A stretch of 24,990 bases of DNA from Asterionellopsis glacialis (taxonomy: Eukaryota > Bacillariophyta > Plagiogrammaphyceae > Rhaphoneidales > Asterionellopsidaceae). This document shows, in pieces, positions 17,740-24,990 of this stretch (its first letter is position 1; the number at the start of each line of letters is the position of its first letter). The translations under genes and the position numbers were made by a program. The DNA lies in assembly GCA_014885115.2 (NCBI GenBank), contig WKLE02006674.1, positions 19,508 to 44,497 of the forward strand, given 5' to 3'. The notes below the pieces were generated by a model. The model saw only the letters and a program-made list of their open reading frames with translations, had not been told where the DNA came from and ran no database searches.

Positions 17740-18590
17740 ATGAAGAATCATCCTCCGACAAATCATGACAACTACACGAGAAAGAAAACTCTTACACATA
17801 GATTCTGGTCTATTGCTGCTTTTGCATGTTGTCTTGTTCTGATTTTTGTATGGTCTATCATATTTCTTCATATTTGGATCTACAAAGAAACTGGTTACGT
17901 GGGAGAATGGTGTACGACTTCACATCAGACAAGTACTTATCTATCAATAACCACACTCTGCTTGGTGACACGAGTTATTATAATAAAAGCAAAAATGCAA
18001 ATTTTTAACATTCATTAATGAATCAGCTAGTTTTTTATATCCCAACAAGGATCCAGATTGTTTGTATATACTGGAGAATACGGCGATGACTTCAGCGACT
18101 TCAAGTAAAAATACATCAACAGCAGCAAGGGTACAGTTGAAACAATCCATGAACAGATATTGGAGACATAATGCCAGATTTCAAAGACATAAGCTTTCTT
18201 CTAATTTAGATTTACTCACAGATGTTGTCGACTATATCAACAACCATCATCGAGACACATTCCGACAAAAATGGGCAGGACTTGGACAGCTATTTATCAG
18301 GAGGATGGTGGTTTTCCATTTGTAGTGAATTGGGATGATACCTTTTCAGCACAATACTGTCAAGTCAAAAATAAGAAGAAAAATTGCAACTCCAGCTATT
18401 CAACTGCTACTAATCACACAAGAAAAGTTTCAACGCTTTCCTCAGGATGAAGGATATGGTTTATCCAGCGGAGCGTTTTGATTGTGTCTATGGAGGAGGC
18501 AAAAATGATGTCACCATATCCCCACGAGGATGTTCGTCAACAACTCCGTCAGAGGCAATCAACGAGAAACGAGAAAGTATTTTTTCTGTA
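17740..18590 (+). pseudogene. decayed type II membrane protein (glycosyltransferase-like N-terminal half)
   Basis: An ATG at 17740 starts a basic cytosolic tail followed by one strong membrane segment (AAFACCLVLIFVWSIIFLHI), the layout of Golgi type II enzymes. Protein-like sequence then continues but in changing frames: a shift near 17905, another at the T5 run near 18004, another near 18285, another near 18370, and a last near 18440-18490. Pieces include V-Y-D-F-T-S-D-K-Y, FVVNWDDTFSAQYC and R-F-D-C-V-Y-G-G-G-K. At least four frame changes without usable splice sites point to a pseudogene, though homopolymer sequencing errors could cause some. It ends under 100 bp upstream of the carotenoid oxygenase start and lies opposite in strand to the 16293-16590 fragment. 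Confidence 0.55.
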
Positions 18591-18671
18591 AGACTTTCGC
18601 ACTAGTATTTCACAATATTTTTGCAAAACACATGCAACTGTCAAGAAAGCAATAGTTCTGTTGTATCCGGC

Positions 18672-20789
18672 ATGAAAATACAGAATTTTGTTGCAGCAGT
18701 AGCAGTCAATGCTTGTTGTAGTTTCAAAGCTACCACACATGCCTTCTCGACGCCAGTTGGTAGAAAACAGAAAGTTACTGTCGCCGACCAACAACAGCGA
18801 GTGAAAGATGACAAAAAAAATAACAATAACAAATATGATCCAGTAACTAAAGATCGAACGTATTGGGAAATAGGTGCTACCTATTGTCGTCCGTCACCAC
18901 TCCCGTTAACACCTGAATTTGAAAAGGCATTGGAATATGGAACACATCCTTCTGAAACACAAGAAGACTTGGGCAGAGGATTATTTATTACAGATGATTG
19001 GAGAAAGGCATGGCATACATATGAATCCCCATTGTCAGATCCAGATTTAATTGATCCCCATACAGGATATGCAGAATATGAAATTTCGATGGATGACGTT
19101 GAAGGAACATTACCTGATGACTTGGTGGGTATATTATATCGTAATGGTCCTGGAAAGTTCGGTGTTAACGATGAACGCGTTGCACATACGTTAGATGCAG
19201 ATGGGCTTGTCATACAATTGATCATCCCTCCACCTGAACCTGAAGAATGTTCTATTGATAGCTTTCTATCCGAGCAAGATGAAGAATTCTCAATGAAAAG
19301 GTATGATGATGATACACCCTACGAACGTAAGATTTTGTTCCGTTCCAAATTTGTGGAAACAAAAGCATTCGTAGAAGAACGTGAGGCCAATAAATTTTTG
19401 TATCGTGGCACATTTGGAACAGGCATTACAGGACCTAAATTTGCTACTACGGCTATCCGCGGTGATGGATTGAATAAAGATCCATCGGATCCACCCTTAT
19501 GGTCCAAAGTTGCTGGTAATGCATTCCAAACCAACATTAAGAATACAGCCAATACACAAATTGTAGCATTTGGTGGGAAAGTTTTAGCATTATTTGAGGC
19601 AGGATTACCACATGCTATTGATCCAAAGACATTAGGTACCTTAGGTGAAGATGATATGGGTGGTACATTACCTCAAGATCGACTTCCTGTGAAATTACCA
19701 AATGCTTTAAAAGACTTCACTCCTGACTTTATTGGAGGTGCTGCACATACAGCTCACCCTAACGTTTGTCCTAAAACAGGAAATTTAGTTGGGTGGCATT
19801 GGTCACAATTGGTGTTAGAGGGCGCTTTAGAGGTCACCTTTACCGAATGGTCCTCGGACAAGTTTGAACCTGTGGCAAGTTCTACATTTCAAATTCCCAA
19901 TTGTGAACTTGCACCACATGATATGGCTATAACAGATGATTATATCATTTTAAAAGTCAATGCATTAACTATGAATCAAATGCCATTTTTAGCTGGTGTG
20001 GCAGGTCCAGCTGCAGCCCTAAGCATGGATGGACGTGCACCTGTATACGTCCATGTCTTTCCACGACCAACATCGTTGAACCAATTTGAGCCATTTGCTG
20101 TGCAAGTCCCGCCTTGTTTCTCTATTCATTTTTCACATGCTTATGTAGACGATGAAACCGGTCATATCGTAACCTTCTTTTCGGGATGGCCACCATCCGA
20201 TGCAAAAGACTTTTTAGGTGCATGGGCTGGGTTTGCACCAGACTATAAGGTTATACCTCCTACATTTTTATGGAAGCTTGAAATTAATCCTAAAACACAA
20301 CAATTTGTCAAGGTAGGTATTGCACCAGGATCAACCAATGTTTGTGCTGAACATCCATTGGTTCATCCTAACTTTACAACGCGAAAGGCGCAGAATGTAT
20401 ATGTCTCTGCTAGTAATATCGTAGGCGATTCAACTGCCCCTAATGGGTTTGCGAGATTACGTGTGGAAGATGATGAAGAAGACACCATGTTAGCACAAGG
20501 CGAACCCAATAAAGCCGTAGATGCATATTGGTTTGGTACAAGATATACTGGTGGTGAACCGCTTATTGTACCTAAGCGGAATGGGAATGTGGAGAATGAG
20601 CGAGAAGCCTATTTGCTGGGAATGATGAGAGATGCTTCCCGAGACAAGTCATTTGTAGCTGTCTTTGATCTAGAAAAAGACTTGAGGGATGGTCCAGTAT
20701 GCAAGATTTGGTTAAAATCAAACATCCCTCATGGTCTTCATGGGTGTTTCGTAGAAGCAGATAATGCAGATTCGTCTGTCTTTTGTTAA
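18672..20789 (+). CDS. plastid-targeted carotenoid cleavage oxygenase
   Basis: A single-exon gene of 705 residues. This non-haem iron family cleaves conjugated double bonds of carotenoids or apocarotenoids; the exact substrate cannot be read from sequence. The four iron-binding His are present in family contexts: H362 (H-T-A-H-P-N), H416 (A-P-H-D-M-A-I-T), H486 (C-F-S-I-H-F-S-H-A-Y) and H690 (P-H-G-L-H-G). The family entry motif is also seen (LPDDLVGILYRNGPGKF). The ATG at 18672 is chosen because the frame upstream has only a TTG at 18621. The N-terminus is a signal peptide followed by T-T-H-A-F-S-T-P, an ASAFAP-like plastid motif with Phe after the cleavage site, then a basic transit-like region. 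Length is somewhat above the usual 500-600 because of this leader and acidic loop insertions. It converges with the TBL-like gene, with 135 bp between stops. Confidence 0.92.
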   Translation: MKIQNFVAAVAVNACCSFKATTHAFSTPVGRKQKVTVADQQQRVKDDKKNNNNKYDPVTKDRTYWEIGATYCRPSPLPLTPEFEKALEYGTHPSETQEDLGRGLFITDDWRKAWHTYESPLSDPDLIDPHTGYAEYEISMDDVEGTLPDDLVGILYRNGPGKFGVNDERVAHTLDADGLVIQLIIPPPEPEECSIDSFLSEQDEEFSMKRYDDDTPYERKILFRSKFVETKAFVEEREANKFLYRGTFGTGITGPKFATTAIRGDGLNKDPSDPPLWSKVAGNAFQTNIKNTANTQIVAFGGKVLALFEAGLPHAIDPKTLGTLGEDDMGGTLPQDRLPVKLPNALKDFTPDFIGGAAHTAHPNVCPKTGNLVGWHWSQLVLEGALEVTFTEWSSDKFEPVASSTFQIPNCELAPHDMAITDDYIILKVNALTMNQMPFLAGVAGPAAALSMDGRAPVYVHVFPRPTSLNQFEPFAVQVPPCFSIHFSHAYVDDETGHIVTFFSGWPPSDAKDFLGAWAGFAPDYKVIPPTFLWKLEINPKTQQFVKVGIAPGSTNVCAEHPLVHPNFTTRKAQNVYVSASNIVGDSTAPNGFARLRVEDDEEDTMLAQGEPNKAVDAYWFGTRYTGGEPLIVPKRNGNVENEREAYLLGMMRDASRDKSFVAVFDLEKDLRDGPVCKIWLKSNIPHGLHGCFVEADNADSSVFC

Positions 20790-20924
20790 AATATAATCAT
20801 ATCTAGAAAATAAAAAAAACTGTGTTTAAAGAGATGAGTATTTATAAGATTTTATAGTAACGCACTGATCTTTTCGCTGAAAAAACTCCATTTCCGCTTT
20901 CTTTACATTTTGAAAACATGATTA
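20790..20924. other. short convergent 3' intergenic
   Basis: 135 bp between two convergent stops. It includes AATAAAA-like and A-rich sequence just after the oxygenase stop that could serve polyadenylation. The 3' UTRs probably overlap. Confidence 0.45.
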
Positions 20925-22340
20925 TTATGATTTCTTTATCATTTGTCGTACCAATTGTTGATTCATTAGTAACAAACTATCACTTGACTTGTGTGTACAA
21001 TCACCATGCTTGACCATATGTGGAACACCTTGTGAGACAAGTTGATTCCAAATTGGAACAATTTGAATCACTTCATCATTACTACTACTAGTAGCACTTT
21101 CCTTCCTAATCTTCTTTTTCTTTTTCGTATTTTGAAATACTGTATGGACCAATTCATTCCTCCAATTGGCAGGTAAACAGTCTGGTACACAACGGCCATA
21201 AAAACTATCTGAAGGGTCCATAGGACTATGAGTAAATAAATCAGGATAGATGGGCCGGAATACATTGTCAATATAAAATGGCATGCCTCTTCGTACATCA
21301 CGTGCGGCAATGCTTGAGAAGTCACCATTCCCTTGTATACGTTGAGGCGTTAAGGATTCGCATTCACATGATTCATAACATGATTTGGTATACAACCCAT
21401 TACTTGTGGGCCATTGTTCATCAGGTGTTTCCATATAATATACTTGTGGTGGATTCTTTTTCGTCTTATGTTTCATGGATACCAATGTACCTTGAATAAT
21501 TTGAGCTGATTCGTACAATGTAGATGCACGTGTTTTATCAAAATGAAATCCCATATTAAAGACAATAGCAGTGTTGTTGTTATCATTATTCGTATTGCCA
21601 CTGCTGCTGCTGCTGCTCTTGTCGAATGCTTGTGGAAAAAGTCCATCTTTTACTTCGTACATGGTTTGGTTTGTATTTTTTAAAAATCCAAAATGTGAAT
21701 ACCGTAAAATTGTTTTGGAGGAATCTTTGTCTTTTGCTGTGGTGGTGTCATGATGATGATACATACCTATAAATCCTTCTTGTTGACTTTTCGATGTACT
21801 TGTCGTATTGACAAGTTCAATGTTTGGATCTAACCAACAACATAATGCCATAAATTGTTGTCGCAATACAGAATCACCAATGAAATGAATTTCATTAAAT
21901 TTGGAAACGACAATGGAGGGATCTTTCACCATGTCATCCATTCCATCCTCGTGGCATTTCAAGGTTGTCAAGGGGATATCATTCCGATCCTCTAAATTTT
22001 CTTTTTTCTTATGATCGATACGTTTCATACATTGTTGTATTTGATGTAATGTTTCATACTCTTGAGACGTATAGGGTTTCCATTGAATTTTAGTATGTTC
22101 ATGATCCATTGCACCAATCACATTACATCCATCTTCCACGGTCATTACTGAAATCGAAGAATCATAACCATTGCTGCCGATTTTGGAAATAAACATGTAA
22201 TACACCAAAAAAGCTGAGACAAACAATAAAATACTTCGTTGATTATCATTGGGTAGGTTACATGGGAAATTTTTTTGTCTTCTTCGTAATGTAGATGAGG
22301 GATCTATAATGCTAGTTCGAGCTACTTTAGGGAGCGTCAT
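20925..22340 (-). CDS. type II membrane PC-esterase / TBL-like protein
   Basis: 471 residues from the ATG at 22338-22340; the frame further upstream has only a GTG. A basic cytosolic tail (TLRRRQK) is followed by a membrane anchor at about residues 36-54 and a lumenal domain. The G-D-S motif at residues 155-157 (HFIGDSVLRQQF) and D-C-T-H at 447-450 form the Ser/Asp-His set of the PC-esterase (SGNH-like) family. Plant TBL members of this family O-acetylate cell-wall polysaccharides. Between them I-V-F-N-M-G-F-H-F matches the family's block near the oxyanion region, and a Cys-rich segment (C-Y-E-S-C-E-C-E) suggests disulfides. Low-complexity Ser/Asn and Lys runs interrupt the domain. Acyl transfer onto glycans in the Golgi is inferred from the family; the substrate is unknown. 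Confidence 0.78.
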   Translation of the reverse strand: MTLPKVARTSIIDPSSTLRRRQKNFPCNLPNDNQRSILLFVSAFLVYYMFISKIGSNGYDSSISVMTVEDGCNVIGAMDHEHTKIQWKPYTSQEYETLHQIQQCMKRIDHKKKENLEDRNDIPLTTLKCHEDGMDDMVKDPSIVVSKFNEIHFIGDSVLRQQFMALCCWLDPNIELVNTTSTSKSQQEGFIGMYHHHDTTTAKDKDSSKTILRYSHFGFLKNTNQTMYEVKDGLFPQAFDKSSSSSSGNTNNDNNNTAIVFNMGFHFDKTRASTLYESAQIIQGTLVSMKHKTKKNPPQVYYMETPDEQWPTSNGLYTKSCYESCECESLTPQRIQGNGDFSSIAARDVRRGMPFYIDNVFRPIYPDLFTHSPMDPSDSFYGRCVPDCLPANWRNELVHTVFQNTKKKKKIRKESATSSSNDEVIQIVPIWNQLVSQGVPHMVKHGDCTHKSSDSLLLMNQQLVRQMIKKS

Positions 22341-22941
22341 TGTTTTGTCGAATGTTTCTATTCCTTTGTGTGTGTGTGTGTGTGTTTGCAAATTGGTGAG
22401 TGTGTGGATTTGTTGGATAGGGATGGATCTATCCGTTGAGATTTTTTCAAAGTTCAAAAGTACCACGGGTTTAACTTTTTTTTTTTAAATATTCAGGTTG
22501 TTGTTTTATCGAAAAGGGTTAGGAATATTGAATAATTGGGATTCACACGAAGGGGAGCGCGAGCAAGCGACCGAAGATTTTATTTTTGCGCGATCCTGCG
22601 CGTGTTCAATGAGTCAGTCACTGGTCTCCTCACAAATATAGTAACATAATCTTTCACCCACATCACCCATCACCCATGTCATCTAATCTGTTTCTTTTTT
22701 TTTCTCCAAGAAGCAACATCAGACTGCAACTCGAACGGAGCCATCATACACACAGAACGCCACATACACGACGACCGACGACACTGAAAAAAACAGTTGG
22801 CACACATCAGCACAAAGAAAGCAGAAACGATTCATTACGTTATCGCTTCCAACACATCCATCTTATCAAGAGATTACAGAATTATAAAGTATTAAAAGAG
22901 TATTGTCGTTGTTGGGAAACATCAGGAAAATAATTATAAGA
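22341..22941. promoter_or_regulatory. divergent promoter region, TBL-like / DHAR-like
   Basis: About 600 bp between head-to-head genes. It contains a TG microsatellite (22367-22385) in the TBL-like leader, a T-run near 22478-22487, a locally GC-rich patch with repeated GCGCG (22555-22605) and a CACCCATCACCCAT duplication near 22656-22677. No core promoter element is clear. Confidence 0.4.
22367..22385 (+). repeat. TG dinucleotide microsatellite
   Basis: An uninterrupted TG run of about nine units, 27 bases upstream of the TBL-like ATG on the opposite strand, so probably in its 5' leader. Confidence 0.9.
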
Positions 22942-23883
22942 ATGATCAAGAAAAATATTTTACAAGTAACGATGATGATGACGATTCTTCCTTCCATTGT
23001 TTCTTCATTCACTGCAAGAAGCTTTGTGAGAACTTCGTCTTCGTTCTTATGGAATGCAGATGGAGCAAGTAGTCGTTCTACTTCCACAAAAACAACAACA
23101 ACAACTCATCTTGATATGGTACGAAATCGTGGTTTAGAAAAACGTACGGAAAGTGCTACACCCCAAGAAGGTGGAATGACACTCTACATTAAAGCTGGAC
23201 CACCACCTTCTACGGACGACGAAAGTAATGATGCGGAATTACCTGTAGGTGATTGTCCATTCGCACATTATGTACGCATGGTATTACATGAAAAACAATT
23301 ATCGTATGACTTGGTACCGGCTGTACAAGAAACCAAACCACAATGGTTAGTCGAACATTATGAAGGTAAAATGCCTGCCTTGAGACATGCACGTGAATGC
23401 TATACAGAATCAGATGTTATTGCAAATTATTTAGATTTTTTCTTTCAAGAACCACCATTGACAGCGTCTAGCAAACAAGATACAGCCATAGCGAAAGATG
23501 CTGTCGATGGATTATTCCCCGCGATTGCCAAGTATTTGAAACATACGCCTGATGGTGACAATGAAGAAGACGAAGAACTCAAAGGTAATTTAGAGGAATC
23601 ACTTACCAAGTTAGAACAACATTTGGCAGAACAAGTAGGGGATGATGATGGTCCTTCTTTCATGGTGGGTGATCAATTTACGTTGGTAGATTGTTCCTTG
23701 GCACCCAAATTGTATCATTTAAAAGTCGGACTTGATGCATTCAAACAAAATGCTATTAATATTTCAACACAATTTCCTAATATACAAACTTATATGGATA
23801 CAGTCTTTGCAAGAACAAGTTTTGTAGATACCGTATATCCTGAGGAAACAGTTGTTTGGGGATGGTCTAATGCACGGTCGTAA
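22942..23883 (+). CDS. plastid-targeted dehydroascorbate reductase-like GST
   Basis: 313 residues from ATG 22942 (the frame upstream has only a TTG). DHAR enzymes regenerate ascorbate from dehydroascorbate using glutathione. The thioredoxin-fold part carries G-D-C-P-F with the catalytic-type Cys at residue 105, then V-R-M-V-L-H-E-K-Q-L-S-Y-D, and an E-S-D-V-I motif that matches the glutathione-binding P-(D/E)-S-D-V-I block of DHARs. The C-terminal GST helical domain has F-T-L-V-D-C-S-L-A-P-K-L-Y-H, the family pattern. The N-terminus is a signal peptide followed by V-S-S-F-T-A-R, an ASAFAP-like plastid motif, and then a Ser/Thr-rich transit region to about residue 65. An acidic loop (DGDNEEDEE) is inserted in the helical domain. 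A CLIC-like or other Cys-GST is the alternative. Confidence 0.82.
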   Translation: MIKKNILQVTMMMTILPSIVSSFTARSFVRTSSSFLWNADGASSRSTSTKTTTTTHLDMVRNRGLEKRTESATPQEGGMTLYIKAGPPPSTDDESNDAELPVGDCPFAHYVRMVLHEKQLSYDLVPAVQETKPQWLVEHYEGKMPALRHARECYTESDVIANYLDFFFQEPPLTASSKQDTAIAKDAVDGLFPAIAKYLKHTPDGDNEEDEELKGNLEESLTKLEQHLAEQVGDDDGPSFMVGDQFTLVDCSLAPKLYHLKVGLDAFKQNAINISTQFPNIQTYMDTVFARTSFVDTVYPEETVVWGWSNARS

Positions 23884-24101
23884 AAAAAAAAAAAGCCAAG
23901 ACAAGGAGACAAAAATTAAGGTAGGAAAAAAAAAAAAAAAAACAAGAAAAAAATGGATTGCAGGTGTGATTTCAAGTTCCTGGCGAAAAAAAGCTTTTCT
24001 TTGTGTATTCAAGTAAGATTAAATCCCTTCTAAAACATACATAATGCATCATGCTTTTTTTAAGAAAAAAGCGATCATCATTCATAGTGTCCATTCATTG
24101 T
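23884..24101. other. convergent 3' intergenic with A-runs
   Basis: Long A-runs (23882-23894, 23926-23942) immediately follow the DHAR-like stop. They are genomic homopolymers, not a gene; they are likely to cause length errors in sequencing. Confidence 0.6.
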
Positions 24102-24990
24102 TCATTCTCCAGGTCTTTTAATCAATTCTTCATCTGTAACATTATCTCTACGAATTCCTTCCTTAATTTTATGAACAATGCGTTTAGGTAGTGAATATGA
24201 ATCTTCTCGAGTTACCAAGAAATGTCCTGCAAGATACTTGTCTTTCCATATTGAATGATAATGTAAAGGCCAATCGGGGTCAGCTTGATCAAGTTGTTCT
24301 AGATAAGTTGTCCATTGTTGCAGGACATGTGGAATCAAATAGTCATACGTCTAACAGTATGAACATTTCCAGTTGCAAAATCCATAAAAACAAAGGTGTA
24401 GTAGCATAAATGAATGTGAAAGTGCAGGCAGGGAATAGGAGGTGGAGGCAAAGTGTATATGAATTCTTCGAAAATATGAAAAAGTCAAACTATATACACG
24501 TACCATGTGCCTTTGACACCACTCTTGAGCATTGTGTATAATTTCTTTCAACTGTTGTTCATTGGTTTTGTTGAATATACATTGTATCATTGGTACTATA
24601 TTGGATAAATCTGATTTGATTGGTATGAAATGTTTCCATGGCACCAGTCCATTATTTGTATGCAATGTAAGATAATGGTAAAGTTGTTGTGACTCCATTT
24701 TCAGTGCTACCACTAAGCATATCAACACACTCCAACAAGGCTGGATCTGGGATCAATACAACAGAATTCAAACAAAGATATTTATAATACTGGTTGTAAT
24801 TGGTTTTAATTGTCGTTGAGGTGTTGATTACCTTAAAATCCAAGATTGCCTTGTACTTCAACAATATTTGATCTTCATCGATTGCTTCCGCAACGTGGGA
24901 GTAACCACGTTCTCCATACATGGAGTCGTAATCGTCGTAGTCCATGGTTGGCAGGTTGTTAAGTGAGCTGTTGTCGGTGTACTGCCTGGC
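24102..24990 (-). CDS. GT90/CAP10-like glycosyltransferase, 3' part (cut by window edge)
   Basis: The GT90 family transfers xylose or glucose in the secretory pathway (CAP10, POGLUT-type enzymes). Three exons are visible: over 24990-24832, 24746-24504 and 24350-24102, with phase-0 introns of 85 bp (donor GTAATC, acceptor CCCAG) and 153 bp (donor GTACGT, acceptor GTTAG). The alternative acceptor at 24741 would drop two residues. The frame stays open to the window edge upstream of the in-frame ATG at 24943-24945, so the gene is 5'-incomplete. Family marks in order: L-K-Y-K-A-I-L-D-F, a W-S…L-x-C-L-V-V-x-L-K-M-E-S stretch matching the family's W-S-S-R…N-S-V-V-x-K block, then VPWKHFIPIKSDLSNI and N-A-Q-E-W-C. 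The C-terminal exon reads T-Y-D-Y-L-I-P and ends R-P-G-E; no KDEL-type retention signal is present. Confidence 0.75.

Noticed and set aside
22611..22617. TGAGTCA bZIP/AP-1-type site, also as TGACTCA near 11760 and 13722
   Set aside because: About three such heptamers are expected by chance in 25 kb counting both strands, and they do not share a consistent position relative to starts.
24652..24831. Read-through of the first GT90 intron to a stop at 24652
   Set aside because: The read-through frame loses the family sequence, while splicing 24831-24747 restores the K-M-E-S…WKHFIPIKSD block in phase.

Overview
The window is nuclear DNA of a eukaryote, most likely a diatom or close stramenopile relative. 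It is AT-rich, genes are intron-poor with short GT-AG introns, and two proteins begin with a signal peptide followed by a Phe-containing ASAFAP-like motif (…THA|FSTP, …VSS|FTAR), the hallmark of plastids derived from a red alga by secondary endosymbiosis. No prokaryotic feature, CRISPR array, rRNA or convincing tRNA was found.

Layout. (1) 1-3000: a minus-strand ORF for a basic protein built of two nested sets of in-frame tandem repeats (413-1480), then about 1.6 kb with little coding evidence. (2) 3090-4553 minus: a PEX2-type peroxisomal RING protein whose exon junction is ambiguous and whose RING lacks the usual His. (3) 4977-5110 minus: an exon-like orphan ORF. (4) 5311-11031 minus: a five-exon SPX-MFS vacuolar phosphate transporter of about 1772 residues, more than twice the plant length because the SPX domain is split by long Gln/Asn/Ser/His-rich inserts. 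(5) 11032-12164: a divergent intergenic region. (6) 12165-13500 plus: three-exon SURF1, a cytochrome c oxidase assembly factor. (7) 14068-15234 plus: a secretory-pathway protein with a SET-like C-terminus. (8) 15235-18600: a degenerate zone with a 0.8-kb fold-back inverted repeat, flanked on opposite strands by decayed fragments that look like a Golgi-type glycosyltransferase. (9) 18672-20789 plus: a plastid-targeted carotenoid cleavage oxygenase with all four iron-binding His. (10) 20925-22340 minus: a type II membrane PC-esterase/TBL-like protein. (11) 22942-23883 plus: a plastid-targeted dehydroascorbate-reductase-like GST. (12) 24102 to the window edge, minus: the 3' part of a GT90/CAP10 glycosyltransferase.

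There is no operon logic; the genes are independent housekeeping and organelle functions. Recurring themes are organelles (peroxisome, vacuole, mitochondrion, plastid) and the secretory glycan pathway (TBL-like, GT90 and the decayed glycosyltransferase). I see no clear new multi-gene system. The items most worth a second look are the fold-back element with oppositely oriented gene fragments, the nested-repeat protein, the PEX2 RING and gene model, and the exploded SPX domain.
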